Below, piece after piece: positions 26,601 to 38,600 of a stretch of 64,000 nt of DNA. Within the stretch, counting starts at the first letter, position 1; every line of letters starts with the position of its first letter. Below the pieces are notes generated by a model that saw only the letters and a program-made list of their open reading frames with translations, ran no database searches and was not told the origin of the DNA. The translations under genes and the position numbers were made by a program. Source of the DNA: Emydura subglobosa (lineage: Eukaryota > Chordata > Testudines > Chelidae); assembly GCA_007922225.1 (NCBI GenBank), contig ML679959.1, forward strand, positions 23,472,118 to 23,536,117. The letters run 5' to 3'.

Positions 26601-29600
26601 TGCTCCTTTCACCAGAGGTTTGGAGTCTGTGTTTTACAGTAGTCCCAACCTTTGTCAATCTCTTGACTCATCCTTTATTAGGAAATTGCATAGTGCCCTT
26701 GCATTGGGATGAACTCAGTTGAAGTCTTATTTATCTGTAATTTCTGTTGCCTGAATCCTGATTTTTCTCTCCTTCTTATCACATCTGAGTGCTTGTCCCT
26801 GTTACATTGTCTGCGGTATTAGTAGAGAAGATACAGGTTCTGAAAAGAATCTGTCCTCAAGTGTATATGGAACACTAACTATCTGAAGATACTGGAAGAT
26901 GCAGTCTACCATGAAGAAAGTATTTTTGTTTAATTATTTCTGGAACAAATAATTTAGCCAGAAACAATATGTAAAGGATATTAACTCCTTATACAGATTG
27001 CAACTTCTGTTTTTAATTCTTGGCTTGTTGTCATTCCAGTCTAAAAGGCTGTTAAATGTACTGTTGTGACATAAGTCTGTGAATGGAACTCACTGAATAT
27101 TTTTAAGAGACAAATTTAGTATAATGTGTTTTGTCTGTACAAGTTGTTAGAAGTCTAGGTTGCCCTGCTGACATTTTTTTACAACCAAAGAGTTATTTAT
27201 ACTTCTGCAGCCAGAGACAAAGAAATCTGTATGATGCACAAGAAGCTGCTGTACCTTTTCCCACCCATCATTTAACATTTCTCTTGCACTGACATCAACT
27301 GTGGCCTTAATGAATATTGACAGGATTGAGAGGTGATCACTTGTCTAGTTAAGAACTGACAGGCAATGCTGTGGAACTGCCTTTTCAGGTAGCAAAAGGA
27401 GCAACCTTGGATTGGAACTCTGTATTGATATCCCGTAGTTCCTTCACATTCTGAATTGATATTCAGAAGAGAGTGAGTCTCTGGAGTAAGGATAATAAAA
27501 GTTAATCCCCAAAATTCCAAACAGCAGCTGTTCTCTCTTCGAGTGATTGCTCATATGCATTCCAATTAGGTGTGTGCGCGCCCCGTGCACAGATTCCCGG
27601 AACCTTTTTCCTTAGCACACCCGCAGGGCCGGGTACGGCGCCCCCTGGAGTGCCGCGCTCATGTCGCGGTATATAGGGCACCGCCGGCCCCGCGGGTCCC
27701 CAGTTCCTTCTTTCCGCCTCTGACGGTTGCTGGAACTTCTGCCCCTTGCTAGTGCAAGTCGCAGTCCTTAGCTTACCTACCAATCTACTCGATTTAGTAC
27801 CTTTTGTTATTCAAAAAGAAACATCTATAGTAGTCATCTGCCCTTTCAGGGCTCCTGTGGGGTCATGCCTGGCTCCACAGGTTTCAAAAGCTGCACTCTG
27901 TGCTTTAAGCAGTTTCCCGTGAGTGACCCTCACGACCGCTGCCTCCGTTGCCTCGGGGAGCAGCACCGGAAAGATAAGTGCAGAATTTGTAAATCGTTCA
28001 AACCTCGCACCCAGAAAGAACGGGACGCGAGGCTGAAGACTCTACTGATGGAGTCCGCTCTACGCCCGGCCTCCGAGCCATCGCGGTCCCCCGCACCGAG
28101 CGTCTCTTCGGTGCAGAGCGCACCACCGGCACCGCTGAAGATCTCGGTGCCGGCTAAAAAGAAGTCAAAGAGGCCAGAGATCCCGTTGACAGACTCCTCC
28201 CTGCCTCCTCCTAAGGAGACACCCCAGCCACGTGCCGTGGAGGCTCCTCCGGCACCGGTGTCTCCTCGTAGGGAGCCTCCCCCGACTCGGATGAGTGGGG
28301 GTGCGCCCCTACAAGGGCCGTCGACGCCGGAGGCGTTCGATGCGGCAAGGGCCCTCATGGCCTTGCCTACGCCTCCGTCCCCCCCTCGGCCGAGGGACCA
28401 GGGACTTGCGTCTCGGGGCAAACCCGCGCTGGGTGGCCCCGGTGGGTGGAGGAAACACCGCTCCCGATCCTCACCCAGACGGTCAAAGAGGGTGGAGAGT
28501 CGCTCCCCTCAGAGCTCCGACTCTCGGTCGTCGAGCGCCTCGGCACCGCGGCACCGTGGGCGGTCAAGAGGCCCCAAGAACCGGCACAGCAGCTCTAGTG
28601 CCGGTTCCGGCACCGACCACAGCTCGGGCTCGGGCACCCCGGTGCGGGAGGCACCCCGGCACCGTGCTTACTCTCAGGCGGGTAATGGCACTCGTCAGGC
28701 ACCGAAGGCCATGCCGACATCGGGGTCAGCGGCACCTGAGGCAGCGGTGCCGCTGATGGCACCGGCACCGACCCTAGCAGAGCAGACGATGCCGGCACCG
28801 CTTTCCGCAGCGCAGACCATTCCGGCACCGCTACCCTCGGCACCGCCGATACCAGCACCGCTACCCTCGGCACCGCCGATACCGGCACCGCTGCCCTCGG
28901 CACCGACGATGCCGGCACCGCTTCACTCGGCACCACCGATACCGGCACCGCTTCCTTCGGCGCCACTGATGCAGGCACCGCTCCCTGCGGCACCGCCGAT
29001 GCCGGCACCGCTTCCTTCGATACTGCAGATACCGGCACCGCTACCCTCGGCACCGCTGATACCGACATCGTGTCCCCCGGCGCCGATGATTCCCGCCTTC
29101 CACACGTTAGCTCCGGGCATGGTACCGGCCGGTGCGGCGTTGACGGGAAAGCCGCGCTCCCGATCACCTTCCCGGGTGTCTGGCCGCAGGCATCGTCGCT
29201 CCCGCTCCAGAGGTGGCAAGCGACACTATAAGAGGTCATCTCATAGACGTAGGAGATCCAGCTCTTCTAGCTGGTCCTCCTCCAGACGCCGTCATAGGCG
29301 TAGACATATTTCCGCCTCGTCTTCCTCTCAAAGCCGTTCCCCGCCTAAGGCCCGTAAGAGGCATTCAGCGGGCTCAGGCCACAGGGACATGCAAGGGGAG
29401 GCCTTGCACTATCCCATGCCGGGCTGGGCCCAAGGACCTTGGCAAGGGCCATATTGGGGTCCATGGGGCCCCCGCCCTGTTCACGGGGGAGAATCGCTGC
29501 ACTCTGGGGCGGTTCAGCCACCTCCGTCTCAACCAGCTCCGCATGTCCCTTCAGAAGCGGAGTCTGACCCCGAGGAGGGCCCATCTACAGGGCCTACCCC

Positions 29601-32600
29601 CGTGTCCTCTTCTTCGTCCCCAGAGGAAGGGACCTCACGGGATCACAAAGCACCCCTTTTTGATTTTAGGGCGCATCAAGATCTCCTTAAGAGAGTGGCC
29701 AATAATCTAGGCCTAGTCCTTAAGGAGATGTCAGAGGAGGAAGACCCCCTCTTCGGGCCTTCAGGGTCATCAGGTCCTTCTAGGGTGGCGCTGCCAATTC
29801 ATGAGAGTCTCATGAAAATAGTGAGATCTGTCTGGCAGACGCCTTCCTCCGCTCCCCCTACATCCAAGGGTACGGAGAGAAAATATTACGTCCCCAAGGA
29901 ACATTTTGAGTTCCTTTATACCCACCCTGCTCCAGGTACTCTTGTGGTCGATGCGGCCAACCAAAGGGACCGGCAGGGGGGGCAGGGAAGTACTCCCAAG
30001 GACAAAGAAGGGAAGAAATTAGACCTCTTTGGACGGAGGGTTTACTCCACCGCTGCTTTACAGCTAAGGGTGGCTAACCACCAGGCGCTTCTGGGAAAGT
30101 ATAACCAGAATCTGTGGGCCTCCCTGCACCGATTAGTAGCGGCGCTTCCCCCAGACCAGGCTACAGACCTTGCCACGGTGGCGCAGGAGGGGGAGGTTGT
30201 GGCCAGAGCGGCCTTACAGTCGGCCAGTGATGCCGCGGACACTGCGGGCAGAGCTATGGCTTCAGCAGTAGTTATGCGCCGCTGCTCCTGGTTGCAGGCT
30301 TCGGGTCTCTCTAATGAGGTCCAGCAAACTATACAGGACCTGCCTTTTGAGGGATCAGGCCTCTTTTCGGAGAGGACTGACGATAAATTACATGCCCTGA
30401 AGGATTCCAGGGCAACCCTTAGATTGCTGGGGCTTTATACCCCCCAGTCAACGGGCAGGCAGTTTCGGGGCCAACAGCAACGTCGCCCACCCCCCCCACC
30501 CAGACCACCGCCCAGGCCTTCCCAGCCAAGGAGGGGCCGGGAGCGTTTCAGAGGCCCCAATCGCCGGGACCGGCGGGGCTCTTCGGTGCGGGCGCAGCAG
30601 GGTGGAAAAAGCGGACCTGGAAATGGTAATAAACGCTTTTGACAGCGATTTTGAGGCTGGCACTCTTCCTTCTATCGGGGAGGGGGACCGGCCCTTTGAC
30701 AATCGGCTTCGACCATATTATCCGGCCTGGGAAGCAATCACGACTGACCGATGGGTCCTAGGAGTGATTCTTAATGGCTATGCTCTCCAGCTCACGGCTT
30801 CCCCCCCCAACACTCCTCCGGCCCTGTCCCCCAGAGGGGTTCCGGGTCATGAGGAGCGGCTAGTGCAGGAGGCTCACTCCCTATTGCGCCTAGGCGCGGT
30901 AGAGGTTGTGCCCCCGGGTGAAAAAGGAAAAGGGTTTTACTCCAGATATTTCTTAATTCCTAAGGCCAAGGGTGGGCTGAGACCTATACTGGACCTCCGT
31001 CGCCTGAATAAGTTTATAAGGCGAATTAAATTCCGTATGCTCTCACTGGCGTCCATAATTCCCGCCTTAGATCCCGGTGACTGGTATGCAGCCCTAGATC
31101 TAAAGGATGCATACTTTCATATATCTATCTTCTCAGGTCATAGGAAATTCCTAAGGTTTTGTATTAAGGGAGATCATTATCAATTTACGGCTCTCCCATT
31201 CGGCCTATCCTCGGCTCCCAGGGTCTTTACCAAATGCATGGCGGCGGTGGCTGCACACCTCCGTCGTAAAGGGGTACAAATTTTTCCCTACCTGGACGAC
31301 TGGCTCATCAAGGGCAGGTCCAGGACACACGTCCAGAACAGCCTTGAACTAACTTGCGCCACATGCACCAGACTTGGATTGCTCATTAATGAGCAGAAGT
31401 CCACGCTCACCCCGGTGCAGCGCATAGAATTTATCGGAGCCACCTTAGACGCTCGATGTGCAAGAGCCTTCCTCCCACAGCCCCGTTTCCAAGCTATGGG
31501 TTCCATCATTGCAGACCTCTATAGGTCTCCCACGACTACGGCCAGACATTGCCTCCAGCTGTTGGGCCATATGGCAGCTTCCACTTATGTGGTTAAGCTA
31601 GCTCGTCTCAAACTAAGACCCTTGCAAGCTTGGCTGGCTTCAGTCTATACTCCTTCTAGGCATGTACTGACCAAGGTGGTCACGGTTCCCCCACAGGTGC
31701 TGTCCTCCCTGGAGTGGTGGAGGTCTCCGAGGGAGGTGCTCAAGGGAGTCCCGTTCACGGACCTGACCCCGTCAGTGGTCCTTATCACGGACGCGTCGGA
31801 TTTGGGATGGGGAGCCCACATCAGCAAAGACCTAGGTACTCAGGGATTGTGGTCTCCAGCGGAGAGAGCTCTACATATCAATGTCCGAGAGCTAAGAGCG
31901 GTCCGGCTGGCTTGCAGGACCTTCCTCCAGTTCCTCAAGGGCAAAGTAGTGCAAGTCCTCACAGACAACACCGCAGCCATGTTCTACATGAACAGGCAGG
32001 GAGGGGCACGTTCCTTGACCTTATGCCAAGAGGCTGTACGCCTATGGGACTTTGCAGTGAGGCACGACTTTCATCTAGTCGCCTCTCACCTCCCGGGGAG
32101 CAGGAACGACGAGGCGGATCGCCTCAGCAGATCGTTCTTACCCCGGCACGAATGGTCACTGCATCAAGACGTAGTGACTTTAATCTTCCAGCAGTGGGGT
32201 ACTCCCCAACTGGACCTGTTCGCTTCATCCGCGAACAGGAAATGCCCGAGGTTCTGCTCTCTCCGGGGGCGAGAGCAGGGTTCCTTATCAGACGCCTTTC
32301 TGATTCAATGGGTAGGGGGTCTGATGTACGCATTTCCCCCCATTCCGCTTCTCCCTCAAGTCCTGCTCAAAATCAAGAGAGAGAAAGCGGACGTCATCCT
32401 CATTGCCCCAGCGTGGCCAAGGCAGTACTGGTACAGTACTCTGATCGACCTCTCGATTGCTCCTCCGATCCCACTTCCCAAGAGGTGCGACCTGCTCTCC
32501 CAGGACCAAGGGCGCTTGTTGCACCCGGACCTGGACCCCCTCCACCTGACAGCCTGGAGGCTCTCTGGCTGACAGAGGGAGAGAGAGCATGCTCCCTACA

Positions 32601-35600
32601 GGTTCAGCACATTTTACTAGGTAGTAGAAAACCCTCCACGCAAATTACATACAAGGCTAAGTGGAGGCGATTTACTGGTTGGGCGAGAGACAAAGGATTC
32701 TTCCCAGGTAGTTCGCCCATACAGATGATCTTAGAGTACCTTTTTCACCTTAAAACCCAGGGCCTAGCCCTGGCCTCCCTCAAGGTACATCTGGCAGCCA
32801 TCTCGGCTTTCCATCAGCCATGGGAGGGGCGCTCTCTTTTTTCCCACCCCATGTCAGTCAGATTCCTTAAGGGTATCGAAAGAGTATTCCCACAAGTGAG
32901 AGATCCTACTCCTCCTTGGGATTTAAACCTAGTACTCTCCATGCTAACAGGTCCCCCCTTTGAGCCTATGGCTACATGCTCTCTATTGGTCCTTTCCTGG
33001 AAGGTATCCTTCCTGGTGGCCATTACTTCAGCCAGGAGGGTTTCTGAATTGAGGGCATTGACATCGGAGCCCCCTTACACGGTCTTCTTTAAAGACAAGG
33101 TCAGATTACGACCTCACCCAGCTTTCCTGCCCAAGGTGGTATCACAATTCCATTGTAATCAGGAAATCTTCCTCCCTGTGTTCTTTCCGAAGCCCCATGA
33201 GTCGGCTAATGAGCGCAGGTGGCATTCCCTAGATGTCAGACGGGCCCTAGCACACTACTTAGAGAGAACCAGGCCCTTCCGAAAATCTACACAACTATTT
33301 GTAGCGGTAGCAGACCGTATGAAAGGCTCTCCCGTATCCACCCAAAGAATTTCTTCATGGATTGTAGCCTGTATTAAGACTTGCTACGACAGGGCAGGGA
33401 TGCCCCTCCCCGGCCCGGTGATGGCACATTCGACCAGAGCTCAAGCATCCTCCGCGGCCTTTCTAGAGAGTGTACCCCTGCAAGATATATGCAGAGCGGC
33501 GACCTGGTCGTCGGTACATACCTTTACGACGCATTATGCCATTGTCGAACAGGCGAGGGACGATGCAGCAGTGGGCAGGGCTGTGCTTAATAGAGCTGCT
33601 CGCCAGTGACTCCTACCCGCCGCCTACAGTATTGCTAAATTAGTCACCTAATTGGAATGCATATGAGCAATCACTCGAAGAGAGAAAACAGGGTTACTTA
33701 CCAGTAACTGTTGTTCTTCGAGATGTGTTGCTCATATCCATTCCAAACCCACCCCCCGTCCCCACTGTCGGAGTTGGCAGAAAGAAGGGACTGGGGACCC
33801 GCGGGGCCGGCGGTGCCCTATATACCGCGACATGAGCGCGGCACTCCAGGGGGCGCCGTACCCGGCCCTGCGGGTGTGCTAAGGAAAAAGGTTCCGGGAA
33901 TCTGTGCACGGGGCGCGCACACACCTAATTGGAATGGATATGAGCAACACATCTCGAAGAACAACAGCTACTGGTAAGTAACCCTGTTTTACAGGAGACA
34001 GATTTTGGTACACTGTTGAACTTTAATCTAACCTTCAATTTACAATAACTGCAGAAATCTACTGTAATTTAATATCTATTAGAGTCAAATGCAGTATTCT
34101 GTTCCTGTTAGCAAATGGAAACAATAATGGTGATGTAGAAACTTTTCTATTGTTTGAAACAGACGCACTGAAAATATTTGCTAACAAAACATTTTGTCAT
34201 AGTCAACTAAATTTTAACATTGCTTTCATACGTTAAGGAAAAAACAGAATAGAATACATGGAAATAGTATTTTTATGTCCTTCTTCTAGGTCTATGAATT
34301 CATTTTTGATCATCTATCTAATAATCCTCCTTTTTGAAGCAGTCCTGAGTACAATTTTAAAATATGCATGGCAAGCTGAAGAAAAATGGGATGAACCTTG
34401 GTATAACCAGAAAACTGAACATGAAAGAAACAGCAGTAAGGTAATATGTGATTGTATAAAACTATAATGAGTAAATACACCCATATTTATGTTTATATAA
34501 AACCTCCCGGCACCCTCTCAGTGACTTCTTTCTGGCCAGCTGCGGAAGAGGGGAAGAAGGGGGGGCATATTAACATTAATAGTGTGTGTGAACTTTAGAA
34601 TACTTCAATTCTTGGATTTAGGCATGGCAGCTGCATGGCCTTGCATAGATATATTTGCAAATCAATATTGCTTTAATTTATCTTCTAGACTGGGAATCCA
34701 GCTCTGGTTTTAGTCGTGTTTCTGAAGTGGGGGAGCACAAACTATCATTCTCTAGAGATTTTGTTTGTTTTGGCAAGGTCCAATTTTTGAAAGTTTTCAT
34801 TTTTATTAGAGTATGTTCACACGTCCTTCACAGGCTTCTGGGTGTTCATCTCACATTGTTTGGAGGTATCTTGCCCATCCTTTCGTGTTAAAACAAACAT
34901 GGGATTTGGCCTATTTTGTGCACTGCCCATTGCAGTGATTTTATTATAACTTTTATTTTGGGAAATCCTGTAGTGCTGGTATCATTCAAGTAACTTCCCC
35001 ATGCCTATAATTTTGCTGCTTTGAAGATACTGCCAGACAAAAGCCTCTTACCCACTCACTTTCCTTTAGAGTTTGAAGGGATTCTTTGAAGTGACGTTCC
35101 ACTGAATCTTATAGTTTACATCTCTGAAGAATATCTCTACTTAGTCATTTTTTTTATTTTAAATTTTTAACTTGTTTTGGGGGGCTCCTGCTTCCCATGC
35201 TGCAGATCAGGAGTTTATTGGCAAATTTGGGACAGGGTGAAATTTTCAGAGATATAAAGTAGAGTTAAATGCTCATTTCACACTGACTTACATTGGAAGT
35301 TGGGCACCTAACTCACCTTTATAACTTTGGAAATCTCCCCTCTAGATTCTAAGGCAGTGGCAACTGGTGTGTGCTGACTAATCACCATATTGATATGTAA
35401 AAGGATCCAAATTATTGGACCGAGGAGGGTTCTATCCTGTTTCACATAGGTGTTATAAAATAAAATGGAAGAAGAAGATATGAAGAACTCTCATCATTCA
35501 GGAACTGACTGCTAATGTTATATTATTTTATTATTGTACCTTTGTTATAACGTGATTTTCAAAAGGGTTTATGATATGAAAGTTCTTTATGATTGAACTG

Positions 35601-38600
35601 GAAAAACATAATCTGTTCCTGGATGCCACTCTTTTGTAAATTACATTTATAGGTAAATTGAGTGTTAAACTTATCAAATGCTCTTGTACTAGCTTTAAAA
35701 CAACCTTATTTAAAATTTTAATTTGGCAAAGTATTAATGAATTGAAGACTTTTCAAAATTGCTTAGTGTCCGTCTTTTTAGTATCTGAAACTACTTAAGG
35801 AATCTCCAGTTTTTTGAAGTGGTCAACCAAGTAAAAGCATTTTTTTTCTTAATTTGTATGAAGTAGTTGCTAGATAAATGAGAATAACTTCAGGAGCCAT
35901 TGCAGGGTATTGGAAAGAATGACTTAGTAAATAATTATCCTGTCTGATTCCCTCATCCTCATCTTCAAGGCTATATGTAACCTTGCTTCTTTCTTTGATG
36001 TCATTTTTTCCTACTTTTCCCTCTTATTCATCTCGTTCACTCTGTTGCTCCCTTTTATCTTCCTTCCACTCTTATCAGCCACCTGCTACTTTATATCCCA
36101 CTAAATGTACACTTTTTCAAGAATTCATTTTAGCTTCTGCCACTGCCTTTTTCCCCAAAAATGCCTTCACACTTTCCATTGCCTGACTACTGCTCTGTAC
36201 CATGTCTTTGTTTATCTTATCTGTCTTATATTTCAAAATCTTTAGGGCAGGTAACATCTATGTTTTGTAAATCACCATGTAAACTTACAGTGCTGATTAA
36301 ATAGTTATGCCAACATTCCCTAGTTAGGACGAACACTTATTATTTGCAAAATATTTACCACATTTCTACTCTATTCCTGCACAATGTTCTCCTACTCCAA
36401 AATATTTCAATTGAGTTAAAAGGTATGTTTCAGTTCTTCTTGTCTCAAGTATCTCTCTTTAAGCTTTCAGACATTGGTAGCAATTTGCTCAAGAGACAAG
36501 TTTAATGCTACAAATTAACATGAGAATGTTCAAAGAAACTGTAAAATGGTATTTCATCCTTGATTCACACCTTTTTCAAAGTATGACTGAACTATGTTGT
36601 AATCCTTTAATATAGAAATGTCTAGCTTTTGTTACTTTGTATGACTACTTTAATATGATCTTCGACATCAAATGTAAATTATGGATACTATAGATAAGCA
36701 GGTAACAATGTGGAATATCAGTTGCTTTTAACTTCTTCAGACTTCATAAATTGTGGATTATTAGAAAAATCTGTGATTGGCTGTTTGGTGGAATATGTAA
36801 CATAAATTGGTCATCTCAATCCAATTCCTAAGAGAGAAGTATTCACATTACAAAATCATCAGCACAGTTAAAATTAATTAGTACCCTCCTTTACCGTATC
36901 AGCAGAGAAGACGTGGATGTATGGGCTTGAGAACTCAAATATCCTCTCATCACTAAAGGCAGTCTGTCTGCATCAGTCTTAAAACACAATGCTGGAGTAG
37001 TAATGTCGTTGTTACTTAAATTGTACCTTTTCTGTGTATATAGAGGACTTCAGTCTCCTCCAGCATAGTCAATATGATGCCATTCATAATACTGAAACAC
37101 ACTGAAGTGACAATATTTCACTTAATCATTCTGATAATCCTTTCCTTCTCTCTTTCTTTCATAGATTCTGAGATTTATTTCAGATTTTCTTGCTTTTCTG
37201 GTACTTTACAATTTTATCATACCTATTTCACTTTATGTGACTGTTGAGATGCAGAAATTTCTTGGATCTTTTTTTATTGGCTGGGATCTTGACCTCTATC
37301 ATGAAGAAACAAACCAGAGAGCACAAGTAAATACTTCAGATCTCAATGAGGAGTTGGGACAGGTAAAATAATGTCCATTTTTTTACTTCTTTATTTTTGA
37401 TTAAATATCTGTATTTAAACAGTATGGAAAAGTATTAGTGACTTCATATTAACTCTATTTTGAGCAACTTATGTGAGTTTGAAAATAAGATCTGCATATC
37501 TCACTTGATGGCAGAAATACATATTTGAAGTCTTTTTTTAATATTAGCAAAGTAAGTTATATGATGCATGGACAGATGGTAATAGCTTTTCTGTATTAAG
37601 TGTACGTATTCCAATTTGTTTTGTTTTATATTACTCTAGGTGGAGTATGTGTTTACAGATAAAACTGGTACACTAACTGAAAATGAAATGCAGTTTCAGG
37701 AATGCTCTATTAATGGCATCAAATACCAAGAGATCAATGGCAAACTAGTTCCAGAAGGGTTGACTGAGGATTCCCCAGATGGAATTAGACAGAGTCTTGT
37801 AAGATTTTATTTTTCTTAAAATTGATTAGATGCCGATGAACATTTCAGTTTAAATATTCTTTCTTGGTGCCTTATGTAGAAGAAGCAGACAGAACTTCTG
37901 GAGGGATTTCAAGTAGTAAAAGTGATTACAGAAAGAGTGGTAGTTGTAAGGCAGTTTGAGAAATTTTATTATTTAAATAATCACCCTATTCTGTATTACC
38001 ATAGAGTAGCACATCTTGTTTTAGAAAGATAAACTTGACTTCTGGTCTGCTTTGTCTTTCTTTTTATAGATGAAAGAGGAAGAGCTCTTCTTGAAAGCAG
38101 TCTGTCTTTGTCACACAGTGCAGATCAGTGCAGATCAAACCGATGGCACTAGTGATGGGCACTGGAATGTCAATGGAATAGTGTCTCAACTGGAGTACTA
38201 TGCTTCCTCACCAGATGAGAAGGCTTTAGTTGAAGCTGCTAGCAGGTGAGTGCTAAGGCCAAAATTCTGGCAGGCACAGCATGGCCAACAGCAGCTTCGA
38301 AAGTGAACAGGAAGACTTCACAGCCCATGACTAGTTTATTGCAAAGGGGTTTTATCTCTCTCTCAATCTCACATACCACTCCTGTACTCATCTCTTCGTG
38401 GCCCATGGAACCATGATGTGAACAAACCCCATTGACCATGTCCCTGAACTGCCTACTTTCTATCAATTGATCCAGAAGTACAGCTTGCTGTGTATTCAAA
38501 AATAATGTCCGGATCAGTTGATAGAAAGTAGACAGTCCAGGGCCGTGGTCAATATTATCTGTACACATCACGGTTACACTGGGCCACAAAGAGACTTAAC

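Larger units (their letters stand above)
27531..33990 (+). mobile_element. Full-length DIRS retrotransposon (copy A) with intact ORFs
   Basis: The element carries gag-like, RT/RNase H and tyrosine-recombinase frames in the DIRS order and has no integrase or protease. Its ends are inverted, not direct, repeats. A region of about 160 bp (27556-27717) recurs in reverse complement at 33777-33936 with about three differences. The outermost bases of the two ends differ from each other, and both are copied in reverse complement in an internal complementary region (33645-33746). There is no target-site duplication, as expected for recombinase-mediated insertion of a circular intermediate. It is far more GC-rich than the host intron. 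Intact frames and near-identical terminal repeats imply recent insertion. It lies in sense orientation in ATP11B intron 10. Confidence 0.93.
26192..34289 (+). other. ATP11B: ATP11B intron 10
   Basis: An 8.1-kb intron made of about 1.34 kb of unremarkable AT-rich sequence (26192-27530), the 6.46-kb intact DIRS element, and 299 bp (33991-34289) of plain sequence before exon 11. Without the DIRS insertion it would be about 1.64 kb. Confidence 0.85.

Noticed and set aside
28789..29070. CRISPR-like regular 30-bp spacing
   Set aside because: The units are contiguous, have no unique spacers, stay in frame with ORF1, and lie in a vertebrate genome. It is a coding minisatellite.
28595..29239. 214-aa minus-strand frame opposite the ORF1 repeats
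   Set aside because: The 30-bp repeat in ORF1 keeps the antisense frame open by composition alone, and the repeat pattern mirrors the sense codons.
27531..33990. Interpretation as a Gypsy/LTR element or endogenous retrovirus
   Set aside because: There is no DDE integrase, no protease, no direct LTRs and no target duplication. A tyrosine recombinase and inverted repeats with an internal complementary region are present instead.
34655..34891. 78-aa frame after exon 11
   Set aside because: It is intron sequence with no homology, and exon 11 joins exon 12 in phase without it.
38239..38589. 116-aa minus-strand open frame as a gene
   Set aside because: It overlaps a foldback, has no recognisable domain or splice context, and its Met-to-stop length is within chance.
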